Source of the DNA: Streptomyces spinoverrucosus
Lineage (GTDB): Bacteria; Actinomycetota; Actinomycetes; Streptomycetales; Streptomycetaceae
Direction: 5' to 3'
DNA: 64,000 nucleotides
Assembly (NCBI RefSeq): GCF_015712165.1
Contig: NZ_JADPZX010000001.1
Span: 496,001 to 560,000, forward strand
Below, one piece after another: positions 1 through 7,714 of the stretch. A model generated the notes under the pieces. That model ran no database searches and was not told the origin of the DNA. It saw only the letters and a list, made by a program, of their open reading frames with translations. Each line of letters opens with the position of its first letter. Positions within the stretch are counted from its first letter, which is position 1. The position numbers and the translations under genes are program-made.

Positions 1-466
1 TCTGCTCGGCGAGCTGTGCCTCCAGGCTCTGGGCCTGCTCGGCGAGCTGCGCCCGGTAGCCGTCGGCCTGCTCGGCGAGGCGGGCCTCGTAGCCCTCGGC
101 CTGCTCGGCCAGCTGGGCCTCGTACGCCCGTGACCGGTCGGCGAGTTGGGCTTCGTGGGCGGCGCGTTCGGCGGCGTGCTTGCGCTCCAGGCCCGCCACG
201 TGCTGCTGCCACTGCTGGGAGTGCTCGGCCTGCGAGGTGCGGAAGGTGTCCTCCGCGCGGCGCAGTTGCGTCCGGGTACGGATCAGGAGCCGTACGCACA
301 CGGATCCGGCCGCCGTCGCCGCGACACCGGCGACGGCCGCGGTTATTCGCTCCGAGCTCATGAACGTGGCGGCAACCGTCCCGCCTCCTAAGGCCAGCGG
401 CATCAGCCACCAGCTGTACCAGGCGACAGGGGCCCGCGCCGCCGGGGGCGGGGTGGCGAGTTCCAT
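1..466 (-). CDS. Membrane-anchored coiled-coil protein, N-terminus only (cut by window edge)
   Basis: Reading the minus strand gives an open frame of 155 codons that runs off the left edge. The start is taken at ATG 466 (protein begins MELATPPPAARAPVAW) because GAAGG lies six bases upstream; an in-frame ATG at 472 overlaps that ribosome site. Two hydrophobic stretches (about residues 15-32 and 40-60) are followed by RTRTQLRRAEDTF and a long charged helix. From about residue 110 the helix is built of 11-residue repeats, Y-E-A-Q/R-L-A-E-Q-A-x-G, a hendecad pattern seen in coiled coils. In Streptomyces such an N-terminus (short membrane hairpin plus coiled coil) is common in large histidine-kinase-like ATP-binding proteins, but the catalytic part is outside the window, so that role is a guess. 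Confidence 0.7.
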   Translation of the reverse strand, partial: MELATPPPAARAPVAWYSWWLMPLALGGGTVAATFMSSERITAAVAGVAATAAGSVCVRLLIRTRTQLRRAEDTFRTSQAEHSQQWQQHVAGLERKHAAERAAHEAQLADRSRAYEAQLAEQAEGYEARLAEQADGYRAQLAEQAQSLEAQLAEQ

Positions 467-589
467 CTGCATCCTTCGAGCAACACGATCGAACAACGGG
501 GGGTGGGCATGGCGATCGCACTCATGAGTACGCACTGCGACGTCGACCCGTCGCGGACGTGTCAACTCGCAGCGCCGGATGGGAGCTTA

Positions 590-605
590 TCGGGTTCCAA
601 CCCGA
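590..605. promoter_or_regulatory. 16-bp inverted repeat in the 467-728 intergenic stretch
   Basis: TCGGGTT-CC-AACCCGA is a perfect 7-bp inverted repeat with a 2-base centre. It lies between the 5' end of the coiled-coil gene and the 3' end of the GlxA-type regulator, so it would be upstream of the former. It could be an operator or part of a short hairpin; nothing else recognisable lies in this 262-bp gap. Confidence 0.3.
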
Positions 606-728
606 AAGGATCAACCTCACGGGCTCAGTGGAGGTGAGGGTTCCGTCACTCTCCGCCAGGAACCCGTTAATCGACAAGTCGGCAGGTCACTCGCAGTTGC
701 GCGCCTGCTGGTCGCGCGGGACGTCGGA

Positions 729-1676
729 TCACCGCGTGCTGTGGAACGTACGGCGGTACGCCTGCGGTGAGACGCCGATCGCGGCGTGCAGGTGCTGGCG
801 CAGGGACGCGCCCGTGGCGAAGCCGACCTGGCCGGCGATGCGGTCGACGGGGAGGTCGCTGGACTCCAGGAGGTGCCGGGCGCGGGCGACGCGCTGCTGG
901 ATGAGCCAGCGGCCGGGGCTGACGCCCACCTCGTCGTGGAAGCGGCGGGCGAAGGTGCGCAGGCTCATCCGGGCGTGTGCGGCGAGGTCGGACAGGGTCA
1001 GCGGTTCGCCGAGGCGTTCGAGGGCCCAGGCGCGCGTGGCGGCCGTGCTCGCGGCGCCGGTCTCCGGCACGGGCTGCTCGATGTACTGGGCCTGGCCGCC
1101 GTCCCGGAACGGGGGCACGACACAGCGCCGCGCGACGGTGTTGGCGAGCCGGCTGCCGTGGTCCTTGCGTACGAGGTGCAGGCAGACGTCGACGCCCGAG
1201 GCTGCTCCGGCAGAGGTCAGGACGGGGTCGTCGTCGACGAAGAGGACGTCCGGGTCGAGGTCGATGTGCGGGAACATCCGCCGGAAGTGGTCGGCGACCT
1301 GCCAGTGCGTGGTCGCTTTGCGGCCGTCCAGCAGTCCGGCGGCGGCCAGGACGAAGGCGCCGGTGCAGATGGACACGATGCGGGTGCCGGGCCGGATCCG
1401 GGCGAGCGCTTCCAGGGCCTCGTCCGGGACGTCGGCGGTGACGGACGCCGGCGCGACGGGCGCGATCACCACCGTGTCGGCGGTGGCCAGGGCCTCGGGG
1501 CCGTGCTCGACGGTGACCGAGAAGTCGGCGTTGGTGCGCACCGGTCCGCCGTCGACGCTGCACGTCAGCACCTCGTACCAGCCGTCGGCCGCGCCGAAGA
1601 TCCGGCTGGGGATGCCCAGTTCGAAGGGGTACACGCCGTCGAGGGCCAGCACCACGACCCGCTGCACACGTTGCAT
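729..1676 (-). CDS. GlxA-family transcriptional regulator (DJ-1/PfpI domain plus AraC HTH)
   Basis: 315 residues. The N-terminal half (about 5-190) is a DJ-1/PfpI-like fold with the nucleophile-elbow region SICTGAFVLAAAGLLDGR; the C-terminal half (about 215-312) has the two helix-turn-helix motifs of AraC proteins, ending in VGFATGASLRQHLHAAIGVSPQAYRRTF. This architecture defines GlxA/FtrA-type regulators, which usually act on neighbouring catabolic genes. It is divergent from an MDR oxidoreductase 71 bp away, the most likely target. The start ATG is preceded by TAGGAT-N6, so the transcript is probably leaderless. An inverted repeat overlaps this promoter, suggesting autoregulation. The effector is unknown. 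Confidence 0.9.
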   Translation of the reverse strand: MQRVQRVVVLALDGVYPFELGIPSRIFGAADGWYEVLTCSVDGGPVRTNADFSVTVEHGPEALATADTVVIAPVAPASVTADVPDEALEALARIRPGTRIVSICTGAFVLAAAGLLDGRKATTHWQVADHFRRMFPHIDLDPDVLFVDDDPVLTSAGAASGVDVCLHLVRKDHGSRLANTVARRCVVPPFRDGGQAQYIEQPVPETGAASTAATRAWALERLGEPLTLSDLAAHARMSLRTFARRFHDEVGVSPGRWLIQQRVARARHLLESSDLPVDRIAGQVGFATGASLRQHLHAAIGVSPQAYRRTFHSTR

Positions 1677-1711
1677 GGCACGATCCTATCGAAGCTTGGC
1701 AATCGTGCCAT
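1675..1711. promoter_or_regulatory. Operator-like inverted repeat overlapping the GlxA-regulator promoter and start
   Basis: ATGGCACGAT (1675-1684) and ATCGTGCCAT (1702-1711) are perfect 10-bp inverted copies separated by 17 bases. Inside the right arm region TGGCA-ATCG-TGCCA (1697-1710) is itself a palindrome. The minus-strand -10 box TAGGAT (1688-1683) sits inside the element and the left arm contains the start codon. A dimeric or tetrameric regulator bound here would block the regulator gene and could control the divergent oxidoreductase. Confidence 0.5.
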
Positions 1712-1747
1712 TTTCCGAACGGGCGGGCGCGGGCAGGCTGGGTCACC

Positions 1748-2698
1748 ATGAGCGATGTGAACACCATGCGAGCCATCAGCCAGGACGTCCTCGGCGGTCC
1801 CGAGGTACTCAGGGAAGTAGAGGTGCCGCGGCCGACCCCCCGGCCGAACGAGGTGCTGGTCCGGGTGCGGGCCGCCGGCCTCAACCCGACCGACTGGAAG
1901 CACCGCGCCACCGGCGGGTTCCTCGGCGAGCCGCCCTTCACCCTCGGCTGGGACGTCTCCGGCGTCGTCGAGGAGACCGGTATCGGTGTCGCCCACTTCC
2001 GGCCCGGCGACGAGGTCTTCGGCCTGCTGCCCTACCCCTTCGGTCACGGCTCGCACGCCGAGTACGTCATCGCCCCGGTCCGCGCCCTCGCCCCCAAGCC
2101 CGCCGGGATCGACCACACGCAGGCCGGCGCGCTGCCGCTGGTGTCGCTGACCGCGTGGCAGTCGCTCGTCGAGCACGCCGACCTGCGGCCGGGGCAGCGG
2201 GTGCTGATCCACGCCGCGGCGGGCGGCGTCGGGCACGTGGCCGTGCAGATCGCCAAGACCCGGGGCGCCTACGTGATCGGCACGGCGAGCGCGGGCAAGC
2301 ACGACTTCCTGCGCGAGATCGGCGTGGACGAGCCGGTCGACTACCGGGCGACCGACTTCGCGGAGGCCGTGCACGACGTCGACGTCGTGCTCGACACCAT
2401 CGGCGGGGACACGTCCGTCCGCTCGCTGCGCGTACTGCGCCCGGGTGGGGTCGTGGTGTCGATCCTGCCGGTGGGCTCGGACGACTTCTACGCGGAGGCG
2501 GACCGGCTCGGTGTCCGGGCGATCCGGATGCTCGTCGACGCCGACCACCACGGCATGAGGGCCATCGCCGAGCTGATCGAGGACGGCCGGCTGCGGGCGA
2601 CGATCGCGGGGACCTTCCCGCTGGCCGAGGCCGCCAAGGCGCACGAGCTCGGCGACACCGGCCGGACCACGGGGAAGCTGGTGCTGCTGGCCGACTGA
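1748..2698 (+). CDS. NADP-dependent MDR oxidoreductase (quinone-oxidoreductase type, zinc-free)
   Basis: 316 residues of the medium-chain dehydrogenase/reductase superfamily. The N-terminal GroES-like domain (about 5-125) lacks the zinc-binding cysteines. The Rossmann domain carries HAAAGGVGHVAVQIAK (about 157-172), the GxGxxG-type nucleotide loop of the quinone-oxidoreductase branch. It would reduce a quinone or an alpha,beta-unsaturated carbonyl with NADPH in the cytoplasm; the substrate cannot be read from sequence. It is divergent from the GlxA-type regulator and convergent with the alcohol dehydrogenase at 2705. Confidence 0.88.
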   Translation: MSDVNTMRAISQDVLGGPEVLREVEVPRPTPRPNEVLVRVRAAGLNPTDWKHRATGGFLGEPPFTLGWDVSGVVEETGIGVAHFRPGDEVFGLLPYPFGHGSHAEYVIAPVRALAPKPAGIDHTQAGALPLVSLTAWQSLVEHADLRPGQRVLIHAAAGGVGHVAVQIAKTRGAYVIGTASAGKHDFLREIGVDEPVDYRATDFAEAVHDVDVVLDTIGGDTSVRSLRVLRPGGVVVSILPVGSDDFYAEADRLGVRAIRMLVDADHHGMRAIAELIEDGRLRATIAGTFPLAEAAKAHELGDTGRTTGKLVLLAD

Positions 2699-2704
2699 TC
2701 CGGT

Positions 2705-3811
2705 TCAGAAGGTGAGCACGGGCTTGATGGTCCTGCCCGCGCTCATGTCCCGCACCGCCTGGTCGATCTCCGTGAAGGGGTAGGTGCCGATCAGGCGGTG
2801 CAGCGGGAGCCGGCCGTCCTTGACCAACCGGACCAGCGCGGGGATGACCGTCCGGGTCTCGCTGTCGCCCAGGGTCAGGCCGACGATCCGCTTCCCGGCG
2901 AGCAGCCCGTTGACGTCCAGGGAGACCTCGGTGCCGAAGGGCGGCGCGCCGACGACGACCAGCGTGCCCCGCGCGGCGAGCGCGTCGACACCCTGGCGGA
3001 GCACGGCGACGCTGCCGGTGGTCTCCACGACACCGTCGGCGCCCTGGCCGCCGGTGATGTCGGCGATCGCCGCCCCGACGTCGGACGCGCCCGCGTCGAC
3101 GGTGTGGGTGGCGCCCAACTCCTTTGCCAGGGCGAGGCGTTCACCGACCTTGTCGACGGCGATGACGGTGGTGGCCGGGGTCAGCGCGGCCGCCATCACC
3201 GCGGACAGGCCGACGGCTCCCGCGCCGAGGACGACGACGCTGCCGCCGGTGACCGGCCGCAGGACGTTCCAGACGGCGCCGACCCCGGTCTGTACGCCGC
3301 AGCCGAGCGGGGCGATCGACGCGAGCGGCACGTCCGGGTCGACCTTGACGAGGCTGCGCTCGTCCGCGAGGGCGAACTCGGCGAACGAGGACTGGCCGAA
3401 GAAGTGGCCGCCGAGCGGTTCGCCGTCACGGCTGATGGTGCTGGTGCCGTCGGCGCGCCTGCCCCCGACGAGGTTCATCGGCAGCCAGGTCGCGCAGTAC
3501 GCGGGATGCCCGTCACGGCAGTTGCGGCACTCGCCGCAGGAGGTGAAGGACAGCACGACGTGGTCCCCCGGCGCGACCGCGGTGACCGCGGACCCGACGG
3601 CCTCGACGACTCCGGCACCCTCGTGGCCGAGCACACCGGGCAGCGGGAAGGGCAGGGCACCGCTCGCCACCCCGAGGTCGGTGTGGCACAGGCCGGTCGC
3701 GACCATACGGACGAGGGCCTCGCGGGGGCCGGGTTCGTCGAGGACGACCTCGCAGAGGGTGAAGGGGGCCCCGCCGGACTCGACGACGGCGGCGCGGGTG
3801 GTGGTGGGCAT
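2705..3811 (-). CDS. Zinc-dependent alcohol dehydrogenase, aryl/benzyl-alcohol type
   Basis: 368 residues. The catalytic zinc ligands lie in GLCHTDL (Cys about 38) and LGHEGAGVVE (His-Glu about 60), and the structural zinc cysteines in SCGECRNCRDGHPAYC. The segment CGVQTGVGAVWNVLRP followed by VVLGAGAVGLSAV is typical of NAD-dependent benzyl-alcohol dehydrogenases. The start ATG 3811 has GGAG eight bases upstream. The gene is 26 bp downstream of an aldehyde dehydrogenase on the same strand, so the two would oxidise an alcohol to its acid in two steps, probably under the divergent MarR regulator. Confidence 0.88.
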   Translation of the reverse strand: MPTTTRAAVVESGGAPFTLCEVVLDEPGPREALVRMVATGLCHTDLGVASGALPFPLPGVLGHEGAGVVEAVGSAVTAVAPGDHVVLSFTSCGECRNCRDGHPAYCATWLPMNLVGGRRADGTSTISRDGEPLGGHFFGQSSFAEFALADERSLVKVDPDVPLASIAPLGCGVQTGVGAVWNVLRPVTGGSVVVLGAGAVGLSAVMAAALTPATTVIAVDKVGERLALAKELGATHTVDAGASDVGAAIADITGGQGADGVVETTGSVAVLRQGVDALAARGTLVVVGAPPFGTEVSLDVNGLLAGKRIVGLTLGDSETRTVIPALVRLVKDGRLPLHRLIGTYPFTEIDQAVRDMSAGRTIKPVLTF

Positions 3812-3837
3812 CGCAGGGACTCCTTGGCGGGACGCGC

Positions 3838-5292
3838 TCAGTCGAGCGAGACGACGACGGACTTGACCTTGGTGTAGGAGGCGAGCGCCTCGGGGCCGTA
3901 CTCGCGGCCGAAGCCGGAGTCCTTGACGCCGCCGAACGGGACCGCGGGGTCGAGCATCGCCCAGTCGTTGACCCAGACGATGCCGGCCTGGAGGCGCTCG
4001 GCGACGCGGTGGGCGCGAGCCAGGCTGCCGGTCTGCACGCCCGAGGCCAGGCCGTACGGCGTGGAGTTGGCGAGGGCGACGGCCTCGTCCTCGGAGTCGA
4101 AGGGCTGGACGGTGAGGACCGGGCCGAAGATCTCCTCCTGGACGGCACGGGAGTCGTTCGGCAGGTCGGCTATCACGGTGGGCCGGTAGTAGTAGCCGCC
4201 GTCGAGGTCGAGGCGCTCGCCGCCGCAGACGACGCGGCCGCCCTCCTGGCGGGCCAGGTCGACGTACTCCTCGACCTTGCGCAGATGCCGCTCCCCCGCC
4301 ATCGGCCCGACGACCGTCTCCGGCTTGCGGGGGTCGCCGACGGGCACGCCGGGGACCGCCTCGGCGAGGATGCCCAGCAGGGTGGCGTACACCGGGCGGG
4401 CGACCAGGAGCCGGGGGCCGGCCATGCAGAACTGGCCGGTGTTGAAGACGAACGCCTTGATGACCGCGCCGACCGCCTTCTCCAGGTCGGCGTCCTCGAA
4501 GACGATGTGGGCGGCGTTGCCGCCGAGTTCCATGGTGACGGGCCTGAGTGCCGCGCCGGCGACGCCCGCGACATGCCGGCCGACGGCGGTGGAGCCGGTG
4601 AAGGCGACCTTGTCCACGCCGGGGTGGCGCAGCAGGGCCTCGCCGGTCACCTGCCCGGTGCCGGTGACGACGTTGACCACGCCGTCCGGGACGCCGGCCT
4701 GCTGGAGCAACCGGGCCATGTACAGGGCGCTGAGCGGGGTCTCCTCGGCGGGTTTGTGGACGACCGTGTTCCCGGCGGCGAGCGCGGGGGCGAGCTTGGT
4801 GCCGGCCAGGATCAGCGGGAAGTTGAACGGCGTGATCGCCGCGACCACGCCGAGCGGCTCGCGGCGGGTGTACGCCAGGGCGTTGAGCGGGGTGTCGCGG
4901 GTCGCGCCGTCGAGGGAGTGGGCCAGGGCGGCGTAGTGCTCGTAGTCGTTGGCGGCGTTGGTGACGTCGACGGCGCGGCACAGCGTGATCGGCTTGCCGA
5001 CGTCGAGGCTCTCCAGCTCGGCGAGTTCGTCGGCGTTCTCGCGGATCAGCTCGGCGACGCGGTGCAGGACGCGGCCCCGTTCACGGCCGCTCAGCCCGGA
5101 CCACTGGCCGGTGTCGAAGGTCTCGCGGGCGGCGCGCACGGCGTCGTCGACGTCGGTCGGGCCCGCCTCGGCGACGGTGGTGAGGACCGCGCCCCGGGAC
5201 GGGTCGACCACCTCGCCGCGCGCTCCGTCGGCGGCGTCGTGCCACCGGCCCCCGATGAACAGCCGACCGGGTTCGATCTCGAAGGTGGTCAT
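3838..5292 (-). CDS. NAD(P)-dependent aldehyde dehydrogenase
   Basis: 484 residues from ATG 5292 (MTTFEIEPGRLFIGG), chosen because GGGAG lies five bases upstream; an ATG at 5316 is less well placed. The ALDH signature is complete: glutamate in VTMELGGNAAHIVF (about 255), the nucleophilic cysteine in NTGQFCMAGPRLLV (about 288), and the NAD-binding FTGSTAVGRHVA. It heads an operon with the aryl-alcohol-type dehydrogenase and is divergent from a MarR gene. Aromatic or medium-chain aldehydes are plausible substrates, by context only. Confidence 0.9.
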   Translation of the reverse strand: MTTFEIEPGRLFIGGRWHDAADGARGEVVDPSRGAVLTTVAEAGPTDVDDAVRAARETFDTGQWSGLSGRERGRVLHRVAELIRENADELAELESLDVGKPITLCRAVDVTNAANDYEHYAALAHSLDGATRDTPLNALAYTRREPLGVVAAITPFNFPLILAGTKLAPALAAGNTVVHKPAEETPLSALYMARLLQQAGVPDGVVNVVTGTGQVTGEALLRHPGVDKVAFTGSTAVGRHVAGVAGAALRPVTMELGGNAAHIVFEDADLEKAVGAVIKAFVFNTGQFCMAGPRLLVARPVYATLLGILAEAVPGVPVGDPRKPETVVGPMAGERHLRKVEEYVDLARQEGGRVVCGGERLDLDGGYYYRPTVIADLPNDSRAVQEEIFGPVLTVQPFDSEDEAVALANSTPYGLASGVQTGSLARAHRVAERLQAGIVWVNDWAMLDPAVPFGGVKDSGFGREYGPEALASYTKVKSVVVSLD

Positions 5293-5352
5293 CGCCACTC
5301 CCAGCTTCATCGCCAAGATCCGGAAACCGCAGGATCTCCAGAGTTCAATAAA

Positions 5353-5399
5353 CAGGATTCCTGCTTGTTCGCAGTCTGATTACAGACAGGTTTCCTGTC
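5353..5399. promoter_or_regulatory. Twin CAGGWTTCCTG palindromes, candidate MarR operators
   Basis: CAGGATTCCTG (5353-5363) and CAGGTTTCCTG (5387-5397, extended to the perfect GACAGG-TTT-CCTGTC at 5385-5399) are near-identical 11-bp palindromes with centres 34 bp apart. They lie in the divergent intergenic region. The right copy overlaps a minus-strand TTGACA (5401-5396) that could be the -35 of the dehydrogenase operon and lies just upstream of the MarR gene's own -10 box. This is the geometry expected for a MarR repressor controlling both directions. Confidence 0.6.
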
Positions 5400-5406
5400 A
5401 ATGCTC

Positions 5407-5412
5407 TAGGCT
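5407..5412 (+). promoter_or_regulatory. -10 box of the MarR gene (leaderless)
   Basis: TAGGCT is followed by six bases and the ATG at 5419, the usual spacing when transcription starts at the A of the start codon. No ribosome-binding sequence precedes the ATG. Confidence 0.5.
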
Positions 5413-5418
5413 CGATCC

Positions 5419-5856
5419 ATGGTCGGCACTCAGACAACGAAGACGCCCCCGTCCCTGCTCTACATGGTCAAGCAGGTGGAGCTGGTGGTCCGCTCGCACC
5501 TCGACGAGCTGGTCAAACCGTTCGGGATCACGGCGCTGCAGTACACCGCGCTCACCGTCCTGGAGCGGCACGACGGTCTGTCGGCGGCGCAGCTGGCCCG
5601 CGACTCCTTCGTCACCGCGCAGTCGATCGCCGACCTGGTCCGCTCCCTGGAGGGCCGCGGCCTGGTGCGCCGGGAGCGCAATCCGCACAACCGGCGGGAG
5701 CTGCTGATCCTGCTCACCGGCGAGGCGCGCGAGCTGCTCACGCGGCTGGCGGGGCCGGTGCGGGAGCTGGAGGAGCGGATGGTACGGGAGTTGACGGCAC
5801 ATCAGGCCGAGCAGTTCCGACGGGCCCTCAGCAAGGCCTGGCAGGCCCTGTCGTAG
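5419..5856 (+). CDS. MarR-family transcriptional regulator
   Basis: 145 residues, the normal MarR length. The winged helix-turn-helix is at about 35-105 (ITALQYTALTVLERHDG, then LARDSFVTAQSIADLVRSLE as recognition helix region, and the wing around RRERNPHNRRELLILLT). MarR dimers usually repress a divergent catabolic or efflux operon and release DNA on binding a phenolic ligand, which fits the aryl-alcohol/aldehyde dehydrogenase operon on the other side. The last codons (SKAWQALS stop) are duplicated immediately downstream and form a hairpin. Confidence 0.92.
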   Translation: MVGTQTTKTPPSLLYMVKQVELVVRSHLDELVKPFGITALQYTALTVLERHDGLSAAQLARDSFVTAQSIADLVRSLEGRGLVRRERNPHNRRELLILLTGEARELLTRLAGPVRELEERMVRELTAHQAEQFRRALSKAWQALS

Positions 5857-5880
5857 CAAGGCCTGCCAGGCCAGTCGTAA
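5831..5880 (+). terminator. 3'-end duplication of the MarR gene forming a 13-bp hairpin
   Basis: The last 25 bases of the gene including its TAG stop (5831-5855) are repeated at 5856-5880 with a TAA stop. The inner GGCCTGGCAGGCC (5835-5847) is the exact reverse complement of GGCCTGCCAGGCC (5860-5872), giving a 13-bp stem with a 12-base loop across the stop codon. There is no U-run, but U-poor hairpins act as terminators in Streptomyces. Confidence 0.55.
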
Positions 5881-6027
5881 CACTTCGCTCACGCCACGAA
5901 GAAACTCGGTCGCATTTCGAAGACATATGTCAACCGAACATGCTGAAATGCTTTCCAACGAGGGTAACTTGCCGGGCAGGGCCCGCAGTTGTGGGCTCAC
6001 CGGGCGTCGCTGGGAGGTGAGGTCGAC

Positions 6028-6402
6028 GTGGAGCGGAACGCCGCCCCGCTCACCCGGCACTTGCGCGTCCACCGGGAACAGGGGCACACGGTGCTGGAGT
6101 TCCGCGGGGAGATCGACATCGCCGCGGCGGCGGAGATCCTCCCGCATCTGGACGACGAGACCGCGCTCCCCGGCGCCCGGGTCGTGATCGACCTCAGCCG
6201 GGTCGAGTTCTTCGACTGCTCGGGGCTGCGGCTGCTGTACCGGGCGCGCAGCCGGGTGCTCGCCCGCGACGGGCGGCTGCATCTGGTGTGCGCCCACCCC
6301 ATGACCCTGCGCGTCCTGCGGGTCACCGGGCTGCACCGGCTGCTGCCGCCACTGCCCACGCTGGACGCGGCCCTGCGGCAGTCCGGGACGCCCACGTCCT
6401 GA
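6028..6402 (+). CDS. STAS-domain anti-sigma factor antagonist
   Basis: 124 residues from GTG 6028, chosen because GGGAGGTGAGG lies just upstream. The STAS fold spans about 10-115: LEFRGEIDIAAAAEI in the first half, VVIDLSRVEFFDCSGL in the centre. The serine in DCSGL aligns with the residue that partner anti-sigma kinases phosphorylate in SpoIIAA/RsbV proteins. It would sequester an anti-sigma factor when unphosphorylated. No kinase or sigma gene is adjacent, so the partner lies elsewhere, as is common for Streptomyces orphan STAS proteins. Confidence 0.87.
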   Translation: MERNAAPLTRHLRVHREQGHTVLEFRGEIDIAAAAEILPHLDDETALPGARVVIDLSRVEFFDCSGLRLLYRARSRVLARDGRLHLVCAHPMTLRVLRVTGLHRLLPPLPTLDAALRQSGTPTS

Positions 6403-6529
6403 CGCTCCGGCCACCGGCGCGCTCCCCCGTCTCCCTCCCGCACCCCCATCGGTCGTACATCGGTCAACCAAGCGGTCTGGCGCGGGATTTGGGGGGCATT
6501 GGGGAGAGTAGGAAGGAGGACCGTCACCC

Positions 6530-7192
6530 ATGACGACTTCCATCAAGCGCCTCCCCAGGCGCATGCCCGGCTGGGCCAAGGCGCTGAGCGCCGTCGTGCT
6601 GGTGCTCGTGGTGCTGTTCGCCGGGATGCGGCTGAGCGTGCTGCCGGGCCTGAAGGACCTGTTCGGCACCGAGACCCACGACCGGTCGGGGCCGGCCCTG
6701 CTCAAGTCGATCCAGGACATCAGCCGTTACGACGCCGCCTCCGGCAACTTCCAGGTCGTCGTGGACCTGGAGAAGGACACCAAGTACCTGCCCGACGCCA
6801 TTCGCGGCACCCGCACCCTGTACATCGGGGCGGGCACCGTAGACGCCTACGTCGACCTCGGCAAGGTCGGCGAGGACGACGTGACGGTCGACGAGGACCG
6901 TACGTCCGCCACGCTGCGGCTGCCGCACGCGGCACTCGGCGAGCCCGCCCTCGACCCCGACCGCTCCTACGCCGTCTCCAAGCAGCGCGGTCTGCTGGAC
7001 CGGCTCGGCGACCTGTTCTCGGACAACCCAGGCGGCGAACAGGCCGTGCAGCAGCTCGCGGTACGCCACATCCGGGACGCGGCGAAGGAGAGCGAGCTCA
7101 CCGCGCGCGCCGAGAGCAACACCACCGACATGCTCGAAGGGCTGCTGGGGTCCCTCGGCTTCAAGGAGGTCGACGTCACCTACGGAACCTGA
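6530..7192 (+). CDS. DUF4230-family membrane-anchored protein
   Basis: 220 residues with one N-terminal membrane segment (about 18-37, AKALSAVVLVLVVLFAG) and an extracytoplasmic domain. The body (SRYDAASGNFQVVVDLEKDT ... GTVDAYVDLGKVGEDDV ... RAESNT) matches the pattern of DUF4230 proteins, whose role is unknown. AGGAGG precedes the ATG by about eleven bases. The gene ends only two bases before the stop of the convergent broken gene at 7193. Confidence 0.78.
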   Translation: MTTSIKRLPRRMPGWAKALSAVVLVLVVLFAGMRLSVLPGLKDLFGTETHDRSGPALLKSIQDISRYDAASGNFQVVVDLEKDTKYLPDAIRGTRTLYIGAGTVDAYVDLGKVGEDDVTVDEDRTSATLRLPHAALGEPALDPDRSYAVSKQRGLLDRLGDLFSDNPGGEQAVQQLAVRHIRDAAKESELTARAESNTTDMLEGLLGSLGFKEVDVTYGT

Positions 7193-7343
7193 TCACGTGC
7201 CGAGGACGCCGGGCGGGGCGAGGGCGCCGAGCAGGGTGGCGCCCACCAGCAGCCACGCCACGTAGTCCCCGACGTGCCCGGACTGCAGGCGCCGCAGCGG
7301 CAGCGCCCAGCGTGACGGCCGCCGCGAGCAGCCAGCCGTTCAC
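7193..7343 (-). pseudogene. Small membrane protein interrupted by a frameshift
   Basis: A GTG at 7343 overlaps the stop of the upstream ORF by four bases (GTGA), a sign of translational coupling. It reads VNGWLLAAAVTLG. Shifting by one base then gives LPLRRLQSGHVGDYVAWLLV, a clear second hydrophobic stretch, ending at TGA 7195-7193. Without the shift the frame turns into an arginine/alanine-rich tail with no membrane character. The total of 151 bases is one more than a multiple of three, so one extra base around the GGGCG near 7303 explains it. It may be a true pseudogene or a sequencing error. Confidence 0.5.
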
Positions 7344-7522
7344 CGTCCGGTCACCGCCCGTCGCGCGGCCCGTGCCGCCAGCGCCGCCACGGCCGCGGCG
7401 CCCGCGCCGACGGCAAGTTCCAGGGTGTCGACCGAGTTGACCAGGGCCAGCCACAGCCCGCCGAGCACCATCCACCAGGCCAGCACCTCGGCCACGGCGA
7501 GGAGGGTCGTACGCCGGGTCAT
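7340..7522 (-). CDS. Small one- to two-helix membrane protein
   Basis: 60 residues. GGAGG lies nine bases before the ATG. Two hydrophobic stretches (about 6-30 and 33-50, LLAVAEVLAWWMVLGGLWLA and ELAVGAGAAAVAALAARAAR) make it an integral membrane protein. The pattern resembles the N-terminal part of multisubunit cation/proton antiporter subunit E, but it is far too short to claim that. It is coupled by a 4-base overlap to the frameshifted partner downstream. Confidence 0.6.
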   Translation of the reverse strand: MTRRTTLLAVAEVLAWWMVLGGLWLALVNSVDTLELAVGAGAAAVAALAARAARRAVTGR

Positions 7523-7714
7523 CGGGCGGCCACCTCCGCGGGCTCTTCAGGTCACTGAGCGTCATCAAAGCACCAGCCCAGGGGATGGACGGGGCGGCGC
7601 GCGGGTCCTCGCCGGAGTGCCCCGGCAGGACGGAGGGAAACCGGTGCGGGCATCTCTGCGGGGTCCGGGGGTAATCGCCTTGTTGCCCAGCGGACGTTGA
7701 AGCCTGGAGGACCA

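Noticed and set aside
559..2715. 718-codon open frame on the plus strand
   Set aside because: It is Arg/Pro/Ala-rich without family motifs and runs antisense to the GlxA regulator and through the MDR gene in the wrong frame; both of those have clear domains.
2705..4981. 758-codon minus-strand frame apparently fusing two dehydrogenases
   Set aside because: Only the part from 3811 to 2705 is the real alcohol dehydrogenase; upstream it is out of frame with the aldehyde dehydrogenase.
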